From Melampsora larici-populina 98AG31 (lineage: Eukaryota; Basidiomycota; Pucciniomycetes; Pucciniales; Melampsoraceae), in the NCBI RefSeq assembly GCF_000204055.1, contig NW_006768804.1:150374-214373 (forward strand): a stretch of 64,000 bases of DNA. The letters run 5' to 3'. This document shows positions 60,532-64,000 of the stretch, in pieces. The position numbers and the translations under genes are program-made. The notes beneath the pieces are model-generated. The model was not told the DNA's origin. It ran no database searches and saw nothing but the letters and a program-made list of their open reading frames with translations. Every line of letters starts with the position of its first letter. Positions within the stretch are counted from its first letter, which is position 1.

Positions 60532-63500
60532 TCAATAATACTCATCAAAATCCTCCTCATCAAAATCCTCCACGTTGTTTTCCTCCTCTACAACATAAAT
60601 ACCCGCCCCAAGTATGACTTCCCACTGGGCCCTTGTATGAACTACCATATCAGCCCACTGCTGTCTTAAATTGACATCCAGCTCATCACTACCCTCCACG
60701 AATTGAGAGGTTGAATGCAATACTTCCACCACCCCATGGTGATCCCATCGCTTCCAGAGCCAACAGGTGCGTTTTGCCAGTCCGCTGTACAGAGACTCCC
60801 ATTCGACAAGACGATTGTTACCTGGAGATCAAGAACTCATGTCAATAATGTTCATAGGGCATTAAGGGTAAGGGAATCAAATGCTCACTTTCAGCAGCGT
60901 TTGGCTTTGCTCCAATAACTCGGGCTTGATAGTCAAGCCCCCACAGCATAAGCTGTCTCACCTCGCGCCCCAAAGTTCGCAATTCCTCTTCACATGATCT
61001 CTCGCTACGAAACGCCAAGATTCCTTCTTTGGTTCTCTGGCAACTAGCCCATGGCTCATCCGGGTGTTCCAATGCTCCCTCGTTCCAGAACGGATCGAGG
61101 ATATCCATTCCAAGCACCTCCTCGAATGTGGGTTCGAGTAGTCTCTGAGCTGGTTGGAATCGATTGTTATACTTAGCTGCATGTCGTAGATAGGTCGCAG
61201 TCTTTTTCCTTAAAAGTCCTTGTTTCTTGGCCCGGAGCTCAGCATTACGAGGCTGCTGCTTTGCCCCTGAAGTTTTTGGGTCACTCAGTGGAACAAACTC
61301 AAGTTTATATTAAAAAAGGTGGTCAAACTCACCAGTCCTCATCTCAGCATCAGCTTCTTGCTGTAATACACCAAACTTCGCTTCATACAACATCGCTAAG
61401 GCCACCTGCACAGCGAGAACTGCCTTAATTTGTGCATCTAAACAGCCATAACAAACAATATCAATGCCAGAGTCCAAAGTACATATAAACAAAGCATACA
61501 AACCATCACCCCGACGGGCATTCACAAGCTGAGTGTTCCCCAATTCTTCTGCAAGGTCTTGAATCTTGATCTCCAAATTCGCCAGAGATGTCGGCAGATT
61601 CAGCAGGTCATCACGTTGTTGTTGCGTCCTGATTGGAGCGTGGATGGCATCAAGCTCCGCCATCTTCTGACTAAACTTACATTAGAAAAATAGTGGACGC
61701 ATGGTCAAGCTGTCATCTTGATATTGATACAGTCAGTTTTTGATGATGGATATTACTTACCGAGCCTCAATCATATTCTCCTCTAACTGTAACATCACCT
61801 TAAGTCTTTCGCGTTTCTCTTTAACTCTCACACTGATGGCTCTCAGTTGCATCTCCTGCTGCCGATTCCACTGGACCTCGAAATATTGTTTGGTATGAGT
61901 TTCATCAACCTGGACAAGCCTTTCCAACGTCAACTGTGCAAGAATAAGCTCAGCCTTATACTTTGCGGTTTGTGTTACCATGTACGATACTAGATGTTTT
62001 GAGAGGTAATGGGGTCAGACTGTTTCAAATACTCCTTTTGTGAAGGGATATAATCGCACCAGCTCGGTCTCTTTGCATGATATTTTGATGTGACGTCCAT
62101 AGATCAAGACTTACTAAGCGCCGCTGTTTTGTCGCATACCGATTTGGCTTGATCAACTTGGAGTTCTTGAACCACACCCTTTCAAGACCTTCGCCATTAG
62201 ACTTACCCCACCCCGCTATGAAGCGAGGGTTATACTCCAGCTGACACCCCCAGCTATGTGCATAAGAATGAAATAAAGCGGTGCCAATCTTCAATCGATT
62301 CGCTAGTCGCTCTTCAGGAAATAATTCCCTCTTTGACGCTCCGCCAAAACATTGAAGTATGTCGGCCTGATGTCAAGATAATCAGCCTGTTGGACCACTG
62401 TGGACATACCTTCTTTATTGATTTATCCAGATTGCACCCAATGTCGTATAGAATACCAACTTTATTGGAGTGATCCCGGTTTCTAGATAGAAGATCAAGT
62501 AGCCACTTTATCATAGCCAGCGGATAATGAATTCTACAAAGTACAAACATATGAATTAGTAAGTTACGATACAATTGCAGGTAATGAAATACTATACTTC
62601 TCGCCACTCTGAATCAGGTTGATGTATTTCAATACATGATCATGGCGACACGCCATGCCAAGCAAGCCCGACTCATCCATTGATTTGAAGTAGCTTTTGC
62701 CTCTGGTATCATCTGCTGTTGTGTGTGCTTCAGTACACTGATCCTGTTTTCATAATGGCAATTGAGTTCGAGATCGTAAAGAGGGTTACAAAGTGACTAA
62801 CCACTTCATCATCCTTTGGTTTTGTGACATTCACTACGCGAGCCATGTTGTTGACTGCACTCGAATTCAAGAAGATATCAGGTCGAGCAGGCTGAGACCC
62901 AGGGATTTCTACACTAGCAGCTGCGTGGCGGCGATGCTGGAAATTTCCATCGATACATATGACCACGTCAGGTTCCTCGGGCCTGGTAACACCGACTGGA
63001 GGCCCAAAACACTTTGGGCAGTTGGTGGCGAGGACTCCAAGATCGGAAAGTTTCAGCTTTTGAATCTCAAGCGTTTGGATTTGGAGAAGAATGGCCCGGT
63101 ATGCGTCTACTGCCTGTGTGAATGGCTCGCGCCAATCTCTAGGCTGGGTAGAAACATCAGTACTCACTATCTTTAACTGGGAGGTTTGGATGGTCGCTGA
63201 TGACTTACTTGTAGACTCTTCGATGTCAGTATCAGTGGGCTGAACGAGTCCAGGAAGTCATCCAACCCCTCGCAGAAGCCTTTGGTGGGTACCGCACATT
63301 GCAGCCACATTGCATGATGAAGCACCAGCAGTCTGACAGAGAACACCGTTTGGGGACGCACTGGTGACGCACCAATATAGCCCATAAGCAACAGCCGGAC
63401 CATATCAGACGGGTCACACCGGCTACAGAAAGATATCTTGACGCGTTCTCTACCTGATACATGGAATTCATTTCAAGTCAGTCATTTATTACTTTGGAAA

Positions 63501-64000
63501 GGCGGGTATTGAACTAACTCAGTACATCTACCAGGTCGACATCACGCTCTGTCTTTTTGGGACAGTTGCATGGCCCCCAAAAGTCATGATTCCATCTCCT
63601 TGGGTTACCCCAGTTGGAAGTCTCCAGACGACACCGGAGGAAGGTGGGTAGCATGATTGCATATTGCCATGCCCATCGAGTCTCGTGTTTCAGACGATTG
63701 CCGAGATGTTGTTCACGTCGTAAACCAGCGAGTACAGCGTCATTAGCATGATTGGCCTCTTGCCAGGGCATGAAATGATCAGGGTCTATCACATAGTCTC
63801 CTTCGCGTTTGTCTTCATTATCGGATCCTGCTTGGTCATCAAATTGGGGAGGTCCTGGTATATCGTCTGGGTTAGGCCCGTCGTAACCGGGTGGAGGTGA
63901 GTGATATCTGGCTCGCTGAGCCAGTCTTTCCTGCAATTTGGCATTGGCCTTTTCAGAGCGTTCAAGATCTCGTTTAAGTTGTTTGACTAGCTCTTGTTGT
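60532..64000 (-). CDS. KDZ (Kyakuja-Dileera-Zisupton) transposase, N-terminus outside window
   Basis: Thirteen exons, all in phase, from the right edge: 63519->64000, 63209-63453, 62802-63143, 62598-62743, 62410-62533, 62111-62366, 61761-61989, 61504-61670, 61333-61437, 60889-61266 and 60532-60821, plus two further junctions beyond the edge not visible. The start reads as coiled coil and then the cysteine cluster associated with KDZ (RVKISFCSRCDPSD, CAVPTKGFCEGLDDF). The transposase core follows: CPKCFGP, then ICIDGNFQHRR (first catalytic Asp), DESGLLGMACRHD, GILYDIGCNLD (second Asp), and GEGLERVW (catalytic Glu). The C-terminal part is helical, with an acidic end (VEDFDEEDFDEYY). No internal stop or frameshift is seen in the window, so the copy may be functional. 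Ten exon joins are counted in the window; the donor gtcttg at 62105 is the weakest. Confidence 0.88.

Noticed and set aside
1..64000. CRISPR arrays, bacterial operons or prophage
   Set aside because: Gene structure is eukaryotic with spliceosomal introns throughout; no direct-repeat arrays with regular spacers were seen.

Overview
The window reads as nuclear DNA of a filamentous basidiomycete, most likely a rust fungus (Pucciniales). The genes are split by many short GT-AG introns, the DNA is AT-rich, and housekeeping genes are separated by long stretches of decayed repeats. The transposon families present (hAT, Ty1/copia, KDZ) are typical of such genomes. I cannot fix the genus or species from the sequence alone. 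All exon models below were built by hand and checked for reading phase; none has transcript support here.

Layout. 1-2165 holds a hAT transposon broken by a repeat (397-1035) that carries a short ATG-initiated exon; another copy of that repeat lies at 56145-56565. 3090-3990 is a decayed copia integrase. 6941-12844 is a nearly intact copia retrotransposon on the minus strand, with 5-bp target duplications, LTRs, a primer site matching the anticodon arm of initiator tRNA-Met, and one gag-pol frame interrupted by a single TGA. 12845-16210 is non-coding with a 195-bp fold-back element. 16211-19053 (-) is a membrane-anchored heparinase II/III-like gene of seven exons. 19054-23009 is intergenic with two inverted-repeat elements.

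The central block, 23010-46784, is the conserved gene island. It holds a RAD6/UBC2 ubiquitin-conjugating enzyme (-), two tandem GFA-domain genes (+), the very large midasin gene MDN1/REA1 (-, 17 exons, 5,248 predicted residues) and, head-to-head with it, a zf-HIT protein resembling BCD1 (+). MDN1 removes assembly factors from pre-60S ribosomal particles and BCD1 acts in box C/D snoRNP assembly, so the 314-bp space between them looks like a shared promoter for two ribosome-biogenesis genes.

The right part is accessory. It contains a seven-exon gene with no recognisable domain (48386-50136), a decayed reading-frame cluster (50764-51540), a 592-bp fold-back element with about 180-bp arms (52407-52998), and an alanine:glyoxylate aminotransferase (53413-54996, -). 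It then runs into a broken gene joining a FAR1-like zinc finger to an OTU protease (57646-59619), a 163-bp hairpin element (60163-60325), and a KDZ transposase gene that appears intact across at least 13 exons and runs off the right edge.
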